From: Clostridia bacterium
GTDB taxonomy: Bacteria > Bacillota > Clostridia > Oscillospirales > CAG-272
DNA length: 38,922 nt
Direction of reading: 5' to 3'
Assembly: GCA_017408585.1 (NCBI GenBank)
Contig: JAFQUJ010000005.1
Location: forward strand, 1-38,922
Shown here: in pieces, positions 6,860 through 15,225 of the stretch
Numbering within the stretch: position 1 is the first letter of the stretch
How the letters are laid out: every line of letters begins with the position of its first letter
Position numbers and translations under genes: made by a program
The notes under the pieces: model-generated
The model's input: only the letters and a program-made list of their open reading frames with translations
What the model was told of the DNA's origin: nothing
Database searches by the model: none

Positions 6860-8383
6860 ATGAAGGATCTTGAAAGAAGGAAGCAAATCCAACGCCAAAG
6901 GCTAAAAAGCCTGCTCCCGAGCCTTATACTGTTTGCCGTAGCGATGACCTTGTTGCTCGTCGGTGTTAGCGCTCAGAAGACAAACAAGACTGTTGGCATA
7001 ATGCTTTTTGTCGGCGCTCTGATCGTAGCAATTTCATCGCTGATATTGACCTTTAAAGTCACGAAAAAATACGACCTGATTATAGCGCAGGAATATATTA
7101 CCGCCTTTAAGGAGCAAATAAAGGACGGCAACGGCAAAACGGAATTTGTTGCCGATAATAATCAAACCGTGCGCTTTGAAGCAAACGGAGCAGTAATAGA
7201 CGGCGAAACGGTTTTATATGACGATATAGCCGTATATGTGTCTGTAAGGATACAAGCCAAGGCGATCTCAAACCGCCTTTCTCTCGCCCTTAGCATTGCC
7301 TTTAACGGCGGAAACGAAATGGTAAGCCTTCCGTTAGATGCAGATGTCCTTTCTGAGATAGAGAGGAATAATGTCGTAATTGAAAATAATAGCGATTACA
7401 GACACTTCCTTGACGATGGCATTAAATTTACAAGAGTAATGATGAATCAAATGATCGTTTCCAAAGAGGCTTATTTTCCAATAGCCGTGCCAAAAAACGA
7501 GCAGGAGCATATGCTCGTAAAAAGCATAGCTAAAAGAAAGCGCGTGATAACCGCGCTCTCTGTTGTTGGAATATTCGTATTCTATGCGCTCTTGATATGG
7601 CTCTTTAAAACTGATAGCGGACTTCAATTCTCCGATACCCTCGGCTTTAATATCGGCTTCAAGCTCGCCTTTACCGTGGCAGTTCTGCTTCTTGCCCTTG
7701 TAAAGCCAAAATCGGTAAAGCTACACGAGAAAATATTGCTATGCGTGTTTATCGCCCTGTACTGGAGCATTTTGATTTTCTTCACCTCGCAGGCAATCTC
7801 CCTGCTTTTCCTCATATTTGCGTTAATATTCGCCTGCGTTGGCTTTGGAAATATCGCAAGAGCGGATAAGAAAAAGGAAAAGCCAACGAGCAGAGTGTTC
7901 ATTCTCGGAATGGTTTTGTCCCTTTTCGTGCTTGGCGATGTGTCCTCAATGACATTTCTTGATGACAAGGAGATAATAATAGAGCTCATAATAGCACTTG
8001 TTGTGTTTGTAATTTCCATACCCGTGACTATTGTCTACATAATGAAGACTAAAAGCCCAAAATACCAAAAAACGGGCAAGAAAATCCTCTTTGGAATAAC
8101 AACTCCAATCCTTACCTTCCTTTTAGCCCTTTGGCTTGCGTTTATGATAGTTCCCGAGCTTAATTATGTTCTTGATACAAGCGAGCCTACTGTCGTAACG
8201 GAAGAAATAATAGAGCTTAGAAGAAGCGATGACAGCTATTACGCAGTCGTTGAAATCAACGAGGTAAGAATAGATGTGTCAATATCATCATCTGATTACA
8301 AGTCGCTTTCCGAGGGAGATGAAATATCCGTCTCAATTCGTAAGGGTGCGCTGGGCTTTAAATATTACATATACGAGGAATAA
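6860..8383 (+). CDS. Polytopic membrane protein of unknown function
   Basis: 507 residues. A short basic N-terminus (ERRKQIQRQRLKS) precedes two membrane helices at about 18-37 and 45-65. A soluble beta-rich segment spans about 75-215 (VRFEANGAVIDGETVLYDDIAVYVSV), reminiscent of PH-like/YcxB-type domains. About six further helices lie between 229 and 431, and a short C-terminal beta domain (446-507) follows. No enzyme motif is visible. The start follows TTAAGGAGAAAAA. It overlaps the next gene, which has the same helix-plus-PH-like logic, so the two may act together. Confidence 0.7.
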   Translation: MKDLERRKQIQRQRLKSLLPSLILFAVAMTLLLVGVSAQKTNKTVGIMLFVGALIVAISSLILTFKVTKKYDLIIAQEYITAFKEQIKDGNGKTEFVADNNQTVRFEANGAVIDGETVLYDDIAVYVSVRIQAKAISNRLSLALSIAFNGGNEMVSLPLDADVLSEIERNNVVIENNSDYRHFLDDGIKFTRVMMNQMIVSKEAYFPIAVPKNEQEHMLVKSIAKRKRVITALSVVGIFVFYALLIWLFKTDSGLQFSDTLGFNIGFKLAFTVAVLLLALVKPKSVKLHEKILLCVFIALYWSILIFFTSQAISLLFLIFALIFACVGFGNIARADKKKEKPTSRVFILGMVLSLFVLGDVSSMTFLDDKEIIIELIIALVVFVISIPVTIVYIMKTKSPKYQKTGKKILFGITTPILTFLLALWLAFMIVPELNYVLDTSEPTVVTEEIIELRRSDDSYYAVVEINEVRIDVSISSSDYKSLSEGDEISVSIRKGALGFKYYIYEE

Positions 8384-8928
8384 TGCCAATGAAAAATTAC
8401 ACCCCCGGGGCTTTTCTTACAAATATGGCAATGGCGCTTCAAGCATCGACTATGCTTGTCTTGCTCATGTTGCCGATTCTTATACGCAATGTATTAGGAG
8501 ATGAGATTTCATTTTTGCAAATGCTGTTTTACCTTTTGCTTTGCATTGTAGCTCCGTTCTTGATTTTTACGATTGTTTCCTTAATAGGCTTGCTTTTTAA
8601 ATCGTCAAGAGAGCCAAACGCACAAATAGACGGACAAAATCTAATACTTGATGGTGAAAGCATAGCTCTTTCAAGGATAAGCGAAATTTACATTAGCGCC
8701 CCGACTCTTGCAACAAGAATAGGCTATCACCCGATAAGAATGTCTTTTTATCTTGATAACGATAAGCGCAAGGCAAGACTTATCGAAAAGCCATCTCTAT
8801 CTCTTATAAAAGCCATAAGAGAGCTTGCCACAAATGCCAAAATGCACATCTTCGACAAGCTATTCACCTTTGTTATAGAGCCGGCAATAGCGCTTGTGGC
8901 AGGTATATTAATCGCTATATTTTGCTAG
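8383..8928 (+). CDS. Small membrane protein with a PH-like cytoplasmic segment
   Basis: 181 residues. Two membrane helices lie near 14-36 and 42-70. A beta-rich segment (NAQIDGQNLILDGESIALSRISEIYI) follows, then a final hydrophobic stretch at about 160-181. The middle segment resembles the soluble domain of the preceding protein. The first ATG shares a base with the upstream stop codon (TAATG); a second in-frame ATG six bases later is equally possible. The family is not recognised. Confidence 0.65.
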   Translation: MPMKNYTPGAFLTNMAMALQASTMLVLLMLPILIRNVLGDEISFLQMLFYLLLCIVAPFLIFTIVSLIGLLFKSSREPNAQIDGQNLILDGESIALSRISEIYISAPTLATRIGYHPIRMSFYLDNDKRKARLIEKPSLSLIKAIRELATNAKMHIFDKLFTFVIEPAIALVAGILIAIFC

Positions 8929-9025
8929 TTTAAATAAAATGCGATAAAATATGACAAGAAAATCGAGTGGCTTTTGTTCATACCTACAAAATAACGCTCG
9001 CTCGGGCGCAAATTATAAAAACCAC

Positions 9026-9054
9026 TTGAAATTACCATGTTTTAGTGTTAAAAT
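9026..9054 (+). promoter_or_regulatory. Sigma-A-type promoter for fucO-rhaD
   Basis: TTGAAA (9026-9031), 17 bases, TAAAAT (9049-9054), 40 bases before the fucO start. An imperfect inverted repeat, AGTGG(C)TTTT near 8966 and AAAA(A)CCACT ending near 9026, overlaps the -35 region and could be an operator or part of a weak terminator for the preceding genes. Confidence 0.7.
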
Positions 9055-9093
9055 AATATAAATAAAAAATATTTTTCAAAAGGAGATATTCAT

Positions 9094-10242
9094 ATGGCAA
9101 ACAGATTTATTTTGAATGAAACCTCATATTTTGGCGCAGGCTCAAGAGAGGTTCTCGCAGGCGAAATCGAAAGAAGAGGCTTTGAAAAGGCATTCATCGT
9201 TGGCGACGCTGACCTTGTTAAGTTCGGTGTTGTAAAGATGGTAACAGACACTCTTGGCGATTTCCCATACGAGCTTTTCAGCGATTTCAAGGCAAACCCA
9301 ACCGTAAACAATGTTAAGGCTGGCGTTGAGGCTTACAAGGCATCAGGCGCAGACTTCATTATCGCAATCGGTGGTGGTAGCGCAATTGATACCGCAAAGG
9401 GAATTGCAATCATTATCGCAAACCCTGAATTTGCAGATGTTGTATCACTCGAGGGCGTTGCTCCTACAAAGAATAAGTGCGTTCCAATTATCGCACTCCC
9501 AACAACTGCAGGTACTGCAGCAGAGGTTACAATTAACTATGTAATCACAGACGAGGAAAGTGGAAGAAAGATGGTTTGTGTTGACGCAAACGATATCCCT
9601 GTTCTCGCAATCGTAGATGCAGAGCTTATGGCTTCAATGCCTAAGGGTCTTACCGCAGCAACCGGCATGGACGCTCTTACACACGCAATCGAGGGCTACA
9701 TCACAAAGGGCGCTTGGGACCTTTCAAACATTCTTGAAATTAACGCAATTAAGATGATTTCCGACAATCTAAGAACAGCTACCTTCGACGGTAAGAATAT
9801 GAAGGCAAGAGAGCAAATGGCTCTTGCTCAATATGTTGCAGGAATGGCATTCTCAAATGTTGGTCTTGGATGCGTACACTCAATGGCTCACCCACTTGGC
9901 GCTCGCTTCGATATCGCTCATGGTGTAGCTAACGCACTCCTTCTCCCAATCGTAATGGAATTCAATATGCCTGCGTGCGAAAAGAAATATTGCAGAATTG
10001 CAACCGCTATGGGCGTTGATGTTTCCGAAATGAGCGTTGAGGAAGGCGCAAAGGCAGCAGTTGAGGCAGTTAAACAGCTCTCAATCGACCTTGGCATTCC
10101 ACAAACACTTCGCGAAATCGGCATTCCCGAGGAGGCTCTTGAACAGCTCGCAAACGACGCATTCAATGATGTATGCACAGGCGGTAACCCAAGAGAAATC
10201 ACCGAGGCTGACATTCTCGAGCTTTATAAGAAGGCATATTAA
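9094..10242 (+). CDS. fucO: Lactaldehyde reductase (1,2-propanediol oxidoreductase), iron-containing alcohol dehydrogenase
   Basis: 382 residues, the same length as E. coli FucO. It has the NAD-binding element IIAIGGGSAIDTAKG, the family segment IIALPTTAGTAAEVT, and metal ligands in GMDALTHAIEGY and VHSMAHPLGARFDIAHG. The reaction is NADH-dependent reduction of L-lactaldehyde to 1,2-propanediol, an electron sink during anaerobic growth on deoxy sugars. The start follows AAAAGGAGATATTCAT, an ideal site. The following rhaD gene provides the L-lactaldehyde, which supports this over a generic alcohol dehydrogenase. Codon use is biased toward few codons (AAG, CTT, GCA), suggesting high expression. 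Confidence 0.9.
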   Translation: MANRFILNETSYFGAGSREVLAGEIERRGFEKAFIVGDADLVKFGVVKMVTDTLGDFPYELFSDFKANPTVNNVKAGVEAYKASGADFIIAIGGGSAIDTAKGIAIIIANPEFADVVSLEGVAPTKNKCVPIIALPTTAGTAAEVTINYVITDEESGRKMVCVDANDIPVLAIVDAELMASMPKGLTAATGMDALTHAIEGYITKGAWDLSNILEINAIKMISDNLRTATFDGKNMKAREQMALAQYVAGMAFSNVGLGCVHSMAHPLGARFDIAHGVANALLLPIVMEFNMPACEKKYCRIATAMGVDVSEMSVEEGAKAAVEAVKQLSIDLGIPQTLREIGIPEEALEQLANDAFNDVCTGGNPREITEADILELYKKAY

Positions 10243-10263
10243 TTTGAATTGCGAGGCGTAAAA

Positions 10264-11085
10264 ATGGCTAACAAAAAGATTTTAAAATCAAAATTTCTAA
10301 ACGAATATTGCGCAACCGCAGCTAATATGTATCGTCTTGGCTGGGATGAGCGTAATGGCGGTAACATTTCATATCTTCTCACCGAGGAGGAGGTTAAGGC
10401 AGTTCTTGATACAAGCAAGGTTATAAGAGAAATCCCTCTCGGCTTTGACGCAAAAGAGCTTGCGGGCAAATACTTCCTCGTTAGTGGAACAGGTAAGTAC
10501 TTCAAGAACTTTGTAGGCGACCCCGAAAACAATGTTGGCGTATTCAGAATTTCAGCTGACGGTCAAAATGCAGAGCTTCTTTGGGGCTACGCAGATGGTG
10601 GTAGATTTACAAGCGAGCTTCCGGCTCACCTAATGAGCCATATCGCAAGACTAAGAGTTGACCCAACAAACAGAGTAATTATGCATACTCACCCAACCAA
10701 CCTTCTTGCTATGACCTATGTTCACGAGCTTGATACAAATAAGTTCACACACACTCTATGGCAAATGAACACCGAGTGTATCGTTGTATTCCCGGATGGC
10801 GTCGAGGTTCTTCCTTGGATGCTTTGTGGAACAAACGAAATCGGCGAGGCGACCGCTGAGAAGATTTCATCTGCTCGTACAGTAATTTGGGCTATGCACG
10901 GTATCTACTGCGCAGGACATGACCTTGACGAAACCTTCGGCCTTGTTGAAACAGTAGAAAAGGCTGCTCAGGTATATATGATGACTGCTCCTATTGGACT
11001 TAAAAACATCATCACCGACGATCAGCTAAAACAGCTAGCAAAGAGATTTAACCTTACATACAGAGAAGGCATAATCGAGGAATAA
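10264..11085 (+). CDS. rhaD: Rhamnulose-1-phosphate aldolase
   Basis: 273 residues of the class II (zinc) aldolase family. It cleaves L-rhamnulose 1-phosphate to dihydroxyacetone phosphate and L-lactaldehyde. Visible features are ERNGGNISYLL near the start, YFLVSGTGKYF, FTSELPAHLMSH with the likely catalytic glutamate, MHTHPTN with two zinc histidines, and a third in WAMHGIYC. The ATG at 10264 is chosen over a TTG at 10249 because it matches the family N-terminus and follows GAGG. It lies 21 bases after fucO and ends before a terminator, forming a two-gene unit. The isomerase and kinase needed upstream in the pathway are not in the window. Confidence 0.9.
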   Translation: MANKKILKSKFLNEYCATAANMYRLGWDERNGGNISYLLTEEEVKAVLDTSKVIREIPLGFDAKELAGKYFLVSGTGKYFKNFVGDPENNVGVFRISADGQNAELLWGYADGGRFTSELPAHLMSHIARLRVDPTNRVIMHTHPTNLLAMTYVHELDTNKFTHTLWQMNTECIVVFPDGVEVLPWMLCGTNEIGEATAEKISSARTVIWAMHGIYCAGHDLDETFGLVETVEKAAQVYMMTAPIGLKNIITDDQLKQLAKRFNLTYREGIIEE

Positions 11086-11099
11086 GCTAAATAAAGATA

Positions 11100-11134
11100 G
11101 AGCGCTTGCATTTTTGCCGGCGCTCCTTTCTTTT
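11100..11134 (+). terminator. Rho-independent terminator after rhaD
   Basis: GAGCGC (11100-11105) pairs with GCGCTC (11120-11125), followed by CTTTCTTTT. The loop is 14 bases, so the hairpin is moderate. Confidence 0.6.
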
Positions 11135-11162
11135 AAATAAATGTTAATTTTCTTATATTATA

Positions 11163-11191
11163 TTGAAAAGCTCTTAATTTTGTGATAAAAT
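11163..11191 (+). promoter_or_regulatory. Sigma-A-type promoter for the Mrr-to-CPBP operon
   Basis: TTGAAA (11163-11168), 17 bases, TAAAAT (11186-11191). The first start codon is at 11222. The hexamers are the same as at the fucO promoter. Confidence 0.7.
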
Positions 11192-11221
11192 TATTTAATA
11201 GAACGAAAAGGAGCAAGGCAA

Positions 11222-12172
11222 ATGAATGTATCGTATTTGAAAAAGACAAGGAGCTCTCAGCTTCTTAAAATAAAAAAGCATATCATTTCCGTTCTCGAGG
11301 GTAGCTCTATGACAAGAAGGGCGCTTGTAAACGCAGTCCTATCTCGTATGGGTATGACAGAGGACGAGATTGCAAACGGTTGCGTTGATGGCGCGTGCGT
11401 GCTTTTGCGCTCCTATATTGGAACAGTAATCAATGAGGGAATTGAGGGCTCAGAAATCGTCGAGCAGAACGGAAGCCTAACGCTTTCCCTTTCTACTGCA
11501 TACATAGTAAAGGGCGAGGTTTATGACTTTATCAAGACACTTTTGAAGGAAAATGTAGCTCTTGACAAGCAAGAAATATTTAGGCGCTGTATCTCTCATT
11601 TTGGCGCAGATAAAACCTTCAGCGATAAGGATGACGGACTCATTCGCGCCTTTGCAGGAGAATTTCTCGCTAGGTGTGAGCGCACAGGGGCTATCACCAT
11701 CGAAAACGGAAAATACTATCTTGCCCCCGAAAGAGAAAAAACTCTTAATTCGTACGAAAGCTTTATAAATTCCATAAACGAAAATGGCGGAGAATATTTT
11801 GAACGCTATGGTGCTATGCTCATACGAAAGTTCTATGAAAAATCGGGCTTTGTCGTAACAGAGTGTAGCGTTACAGGCGGAAGCGATGATGGCGGAATTG
11901 ACATTATCGTTCGCACCGAGGACAAGCTCGGCTTTAAGGACTTCATCGCGGTTCAGGCAAAGGCAAGACGCAACTCCCATGTAACAGTAAAAGAGGTAAG
12001 AGAGTTTATTGGCGCTATGCACGCAATCGGTGCAAACCGTGGAATTTATCTTACAACCTCGTATCTTCACGATGAGGCACTTGCGCTTGTCGAGGAGATG
12101 CCAAGCATCACTAAAATTGACGGACGCACCTTGTGGGCGCTCGCTAACGAGTGTAATTTTTTCAAGGTATGA
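11222..12172 (+). CDS. Mrr-like restriction endonuclease
   Basis: 316 residues. The N-terminal 1-150 is helical, with winged-helix-like segments (SMTRRALVNAVLSRMG, LDKQEIFRRCISHFG), as in Mrr. The C-terminal domain from about 190 has FYEKSGFVVTECSVTGGSDDGGIDIIV, then FIAVQAKARRNSHV. This gives the D-x(n)-Q-x-K form of the PD-(D/E)xK nuclease core, the signature of Mrr-type enzymes that cut modified DNA. The following tract IGANRGIYLTTSYL is the usual Mrr end. The start follows AAAAGGAGCAAGGC. It overlaps the AlkD-like gene by ATGA. The unusual setting beside nucleotide and base repair genes hints at a DNA-maintenance role rather than a mobile restriction gene. Confidence 0.85.
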   Translation: MNVSYLKKTRSSQLLKIKKHIISVLEGSSMTRRALVNAVLSRMGMTEDEIANGCVDGACVLLRSYIGTVINEGIEGSEIVEQNGSLTLSLSTAYIVKGEVYDFIKTLLKENVALDKQEIFRRCISHFGADKTFSDKDDGLIRAFAGEFLARCERTGAITIENGKYYLAPEREKTLNSYESFINSINENGGEYFERYGAMLIRKFYEKSGFVVTECSVTGGSDDGGIDIIVRTEDKLGFKDFIAVQAKARRNSHVTVKEVREFIGAMHAIGANRGIYLTTSYLHDEALALVEEMPSITKIDGRTLWALANECNFFKV

Positions 12173-12858
12173 GCATAATATTAAAGGAGCTTTTGGCTCT
12201 CACCGATAATGACTATCGCGACTTTCACGCAAGGCTGATTCCCAATATTGATAAGGACACATTGTTGGGCGTTAGAGGCCCTCTGTGTCGTAAAATCGCA
12301 AAAAAATATGCAGGCACGCCTGAGGGCGAGGCATTTTTGTCAAGTCTGCCTCATAGCTACTATGATGAAAACCTAACTCACGCCTATATGTTGGGCTATC
12401 TCGAGGGCGATGCACTTGAAAAAATAAAAGCCTTCTTACCATACATGGACAATTGGGCGGTGGTTGACTCTTGTGTGTCAAATCTTAAAAAATTCTTTAA
12501 AAGCCCTGATGATGTGTTCGATTTTGTTATATCAACGCTAAAATCAAGCGAGGAATATATCGTTCGATTTGGCATCGTGTCGCTCCTTTGCTATTATCTT
12601 ACCGATAAGCACGCAAAAAGGGCAATCGAGCTTGTAAAGCAAATTAAAAGCGATAAATTCTATATCAAAATGGCACAGGCGTGGTTCTTTGCCACGGCAC
12701 TAACCAAGCATTATGAGCTTGCACTTCCTCTAATCGAGAAAAGAGAGCTTGATGCGTGGGTGCATAATAAATCAATTCAAAAGGCAAGAGAAAGCTATCG
12801 TGTTCCAAACGAAAGAAAGCAGTATTTAAATACTTTAAAAATAAGAGGAAAAATATGA
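12169..12858 (+). CDS. AlkD-like DNA alkylation repair glycosylase
   Basis: 229 residues of helical HEAT-like repeats. The family landmarks are LLGVRGPLCRKIAKKY near residue 31, MDNWAVVDSCVSNLKKFF (Trp and Asp of the lesion site), and EEYIVRFGIVSLLCYYLTD with the active-site arginine. AlkD enzymes remove positively charged alkylated bases such as N7-alkylguanine and N3-alkyladenine. The gene is coupled to both neighbours by four-base overlaps (ATGA at each end), so it is translated with the Mrr-like nuclease and the dUTPase. Confidence 0.85.
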   Translation: MSIILKELLALTDNDYRDFHARLIPNIDKDTLLGVRGPLCRKIAKKYAGTPEGEAFLSSLPHSYYDENLTHAYMLGYLEGDALEKIKAFLPYMDNWAVVDSCVSNLKKFFKSPDDVFDFVISTLKSSEEYIVRFGIVSLLCYYLTDKHAKRAIELVKQIKSDKFYIKMAQAWFFATALTKHYELALPLIEKRELDAWVHNKSIQKARESYRVPNERKQYLNTLKIRGKI

Positions 12859-13292
12859 AGGTAAAGTTAAAGAAACTAAACCCAAACGCACAAATGCCAA
12901 GCTATGGCTCTGAATTTTCAGCCGGCGCAGACCTTTGCGCTTGTATTGATAGTGAGCTCGTGGTAGAATCGGGACAAACAGTATTCGTAGGCACAGGACT
13001 TGCAATGGAGCTACCCTGTGGCTATGTTGCACTAATTTATGCAAGAAGTGGACTTGCGTGTAAGCGTGGACTTGCCCCCGCAAATAAGGTGGGCGTAATT
13101 GATAGCGACTATCGTGGAGAAATTAAGGTCGCGCTTCATAACCATTCAAGCGAGCCACAAACAATTGTGCCAAATGAGCGTATCGCGCAAATGGTAGTAA
13201 CACCCTATATAAAATGTGATTTTGAGATAGCCGACACCCTAGAGGACACCGTAAGAGGTGAGGGCGGATTTGGCTCAACGGGAAGAAACTAA
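12855..13292 (+). CDS. dut: dUTP diphosphatase
   Basis: 145 residues, normal for trimeric dUTPase. All five motifs are visible in order: SAGADL, YARSGLACKRGL, VGVIDSDYRGEI with the catalytic aspartate, NERIAQMV, and the C-terminal GEGGFGSTGRN that closes over the active site. Motif 2 has ARSGL where most have PRSGL. It hydrolyses dUTP to dUMP and pyrophosphate, keeping uracil out of DNA and feeding thymidylate synthesis. It overlaps the AlkD-like gene by ATGA and lies one base from the next gene. Confidence 0.95.
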   Translation: MKVKLKKLNPNAQMPSYGSEFSAGADLCACIDSELVVESGQTVFVGTGLAMELPCGYVALIYARSGLACKRGLAPANKVGVIDSDYRGEIKVALHNHSSEPQTIVPNERIAQMVVTPYIKCDFEIADTLEDTVRGEGGFGSTGRN

Positions 13293-13293
13293 A

Positions 13294-13935
13294 ATGAATT
13301 TTTTTGATACATCAAAGGGAATAGTGTGCTTTTTAAGGCACGGACAAACTGATTGGAATTTAAATTTCAAAATGCAGGGCAGAGAGGAGATACCTCTGAA
13401 CAGCACAGGAATTGCACAGGCACAGGACTGTGCAAACGGGCTGGCAGATGCTCTACAACGGGCAGGCATCAGCTGGACAAAAATAATTTCAAGCCCCTTG
13501 GGTAGAGCCAAGGAAACCGCTAAAATTATAAAAGAGGCGGTGGGGTGTGAGTATTTTGGCGCAGATGACAGAGTGATTGAGCGCGATTTTGGCGAGCTCA
13601 GCGGACTTGTTTATGAGGAATACTCAAAGGCAACCTTCAACAATGTTCCCGAGATTAGAACTGTCGAAACAATAGATGCCATAATGGAAAGGCTGAATGA
13701 TTTTATCAAGGATAATGTCGCAAACGGAGAAAGAGTGCTGATTGTGACACACGGTGCGGTCACTAGAATTTTCGCCAGAAACTCTAAAAAATCACCGAAA
13801 ATTCCACCGGATTTCGAGCGTTCAATTGATAACTGCCATCTTGTAATTTATACATATGACCAAAACGAAACAGAGCTTCAAGCCTATAATATCTCCCCTT
13901 GGGAGCTTGCCAACCTAGCGCTTGACGAGGAATAA
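13294..13935 (+). CDS. Histidine phosphatase family protein (phosphoglycerate mutase-like)
   Basis: 213 residues. The catalytic motif CFLRHGQTDWN is near residue 12, followed by ISSPLGRAKETA, the acid residue in VIERDFGELSG, and the second histidine in IVTHGAVTR. The ATG at 13294 is used; an upstream alternative start at 13258 would lie inside dut. Such proteins dephosphorylate sugar phosphates, cobalamin precursors or small phosphate esters, and the specific substrate cannot be read. Its position after dut would fit nucleotide or phosphate housekeeping. Confidence 0.85.
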   Translation: MNFFDTSKGIVCFLRHGQTDWNLNFKMQGREEIPLNSTGIAQAQDCANGLADALQRAGISWTKIISSPLGRAKETAKIIKEAVGCEYFGADDRVIERDFGELSGLVYEEYSKATFNNVPEIRTVETIDAIMERLNDFIKDNVANGERVLIVTHGAVTRIFARNSKKSPKIPPDFERSIDNCHLVIYTYDQNETELQAYNISPWELANLALDEE

Positions 13936-13944
13936 GAGGATAAA

Positions 13945-14685
13945 ATGAAGAAAAAGCATACTAAAAAGCAAAAAATAATAGCCATTGTTGCACTTGTTGC
14001 GGTAGCGATTGCCCTAGTGCTCTTTATCGTGATAGGAATACCAATGATAAAGGACTACAAAAATAGTGGCTATAATAGCAAATATGTCTATGACGATGTT
14101 TCTCTTGTAGGCGTATGGCAGGAAAAGGATTTTGAAAACAACACCTATAAAATATATGACTTTAGAAACGATAAAAAGGTAATTGTGTCCCTATATGTGT
14201 GTGGAATTGAGGCAATTCGTGACGAGCTTAGCACCTATCGCACAGAGGATAAAAACACCTTAATTATCACCTATACAGTAAATGGCAACCCTATAAATGG
14301 CGAATATAAATTTTCAATCTCCGACGATAAAAGCACACTCGTTTTAAGAGAGGGGACAAAAAATATCGTTCTTGAAAAATACAACCTTGAATATAATGAG
14401 GACACCTCGATTTTTGGCACTTGGGATAGCACCGAAAGGGAGGGAGTTTCTTATACCTTTAATGAGGACTATTCGGGAATAACCACCGAGGGAGAAAAGA
14501 AAAATAATATTCTATTCTCGACACAGGGCGATAAATTCAATCTGTTTATAAACGAAAATCTTCCAATTGACGGCTATACGCTAAATGAAGATTTTGTAGT
14601 AGAATATAAATACGAAATAGAAAACGACACGCTCACCTTAAAGGGAAGCGATGGCAAGGTAAGCACATATCAAAGGAGAAAATAA
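13945..14685 (+). CDS. Membrane-anchored extracytoplasmic protein with two lipocalin-like repeats
   Basis: 246 residues. A basic start (MKKKHTKKQKII) precedes one transmembrane segment at about 11-35, so the rest is outside the cell. Two similar beta domains follow, each opening with a G-x-W element: VGVWQEKDFENNTYKIYDF at about 55 and IFGTWDSTEREGVSYTF at about 152. Each ends with a line such as SISDDKSTLVLREG or EIENDTLTLKGSDG. This is the DUF5640/lipocalin-like pattern common in Clostridia. No function is known. It is flanked by cytoplasmic enzymes in the same operon. Confidence 0.7.
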   Translation: MKKKHTKKQKIIAIVALVAVAIALVLFIVIGIPMIKDYKNSGYNSKYVYDDVSLVGVWQEKDFENNTYKIYDFRNDKKVIVSLYVCGIEAIRDELSTYRTEDKNTLIITYTVNGNPINGEYKFSISDDKSTLVLREGTKNIVLEKYNLEYNEDTSIFGTWDSTEREGVSYTFNEDYSGITTEGEKKNNILFSTQGDKFNLFINENLPIDGYTLNEDFVVEYKYEIENDTLTLKGSDGKVSTYQRRK

Positions 14686-15224
14686 TGGAGCTATTTGAAA
14701 AACAGCTAAGCTCAAGGCAAATATTTGATGGTAGAGTCGTTAAGCTCTATGTTGATGATATAGAGCTACCAAACGGTAAAACCTCGATAAGAGAATATAT
14801 AAAGCACCCGGGGGCTGTGTGTGTAATTCCAATCACCGACGAGGGTGAGGTAATTATGGTAAGACAGTTTAGATACCCGTTTGGCAGAACCTTGCTCGAA
14901 GTTCCCGCAGGTAAGCTCGAAATAGGTGAGGACCCTCTCGATGCTGTCAAAAGAGAGCTTGAGGAGGAGAGCGGAGTTATAGCTGAAAGGGTCGAATTTA
15001 TTGGTATGACCTACACCACCGTAGCCTTTACTAATGAGCAAATTTATACCTACATGGCAACAGGGCTTTCCTATACAACGCCACACACCGACGAGGACGA
15101 ATTTGTCGAGGTTGAAAAAATCCCTCTAGATGCCCTCGTTCAAATGGTAATGAATGGCGAAATTAAGGATTCCAAGACACAGGTCGCCATTTTAAAGGCG
15201 GAAAGACTGTGGAAAAGAGGCTAA
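14685..15224 (+). CDS. NUDIX hydrolase, ADP-ribose pyrophosphatase type
   Basis: 179 residues. The NUDIX box is complete (GKLEIGEDPLDAVKRELEEE, then SGV), preceded by VRQFRYPFGRTLLEVPAG, which is characteristic of the ADP-ribose pyrophosphatase (NudF) group. The N-terminal beta strand region FDGRVVKLYVDDIELPNGK also fits that group. The reaction splits ADP-ribose to AMP and ribose 5-phosphate. The start shares a base with the preceding stop (TAATG). With dUTPase and AlkD it gives this operon a sanitation flavour. Confidence 0.9.
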   Translation: MELFEKQLSSRQIFDGRVVKLYVDDIELPNGKTSIREYIKHPGAVCVIPITDEGEVIMVRQFRYPFGRTLLEVPAGKLEIGEDPLDAVKRELEEESGVIAERVEFIGMTYTTVAFTNEQIYTYMATGLSYTTPHTDEDEFVEVEKIPLDALVQMVMNGEIKDSKTQVAILKAERLWKRG

Positions 15225-15225
15225 A

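Noticed and set aside
10249-10263. Upstream TTG start for rhaD
   Set aside because: It adds five residues that do not fit the family and the ATG at 10264 has the better position relative to GAGG.
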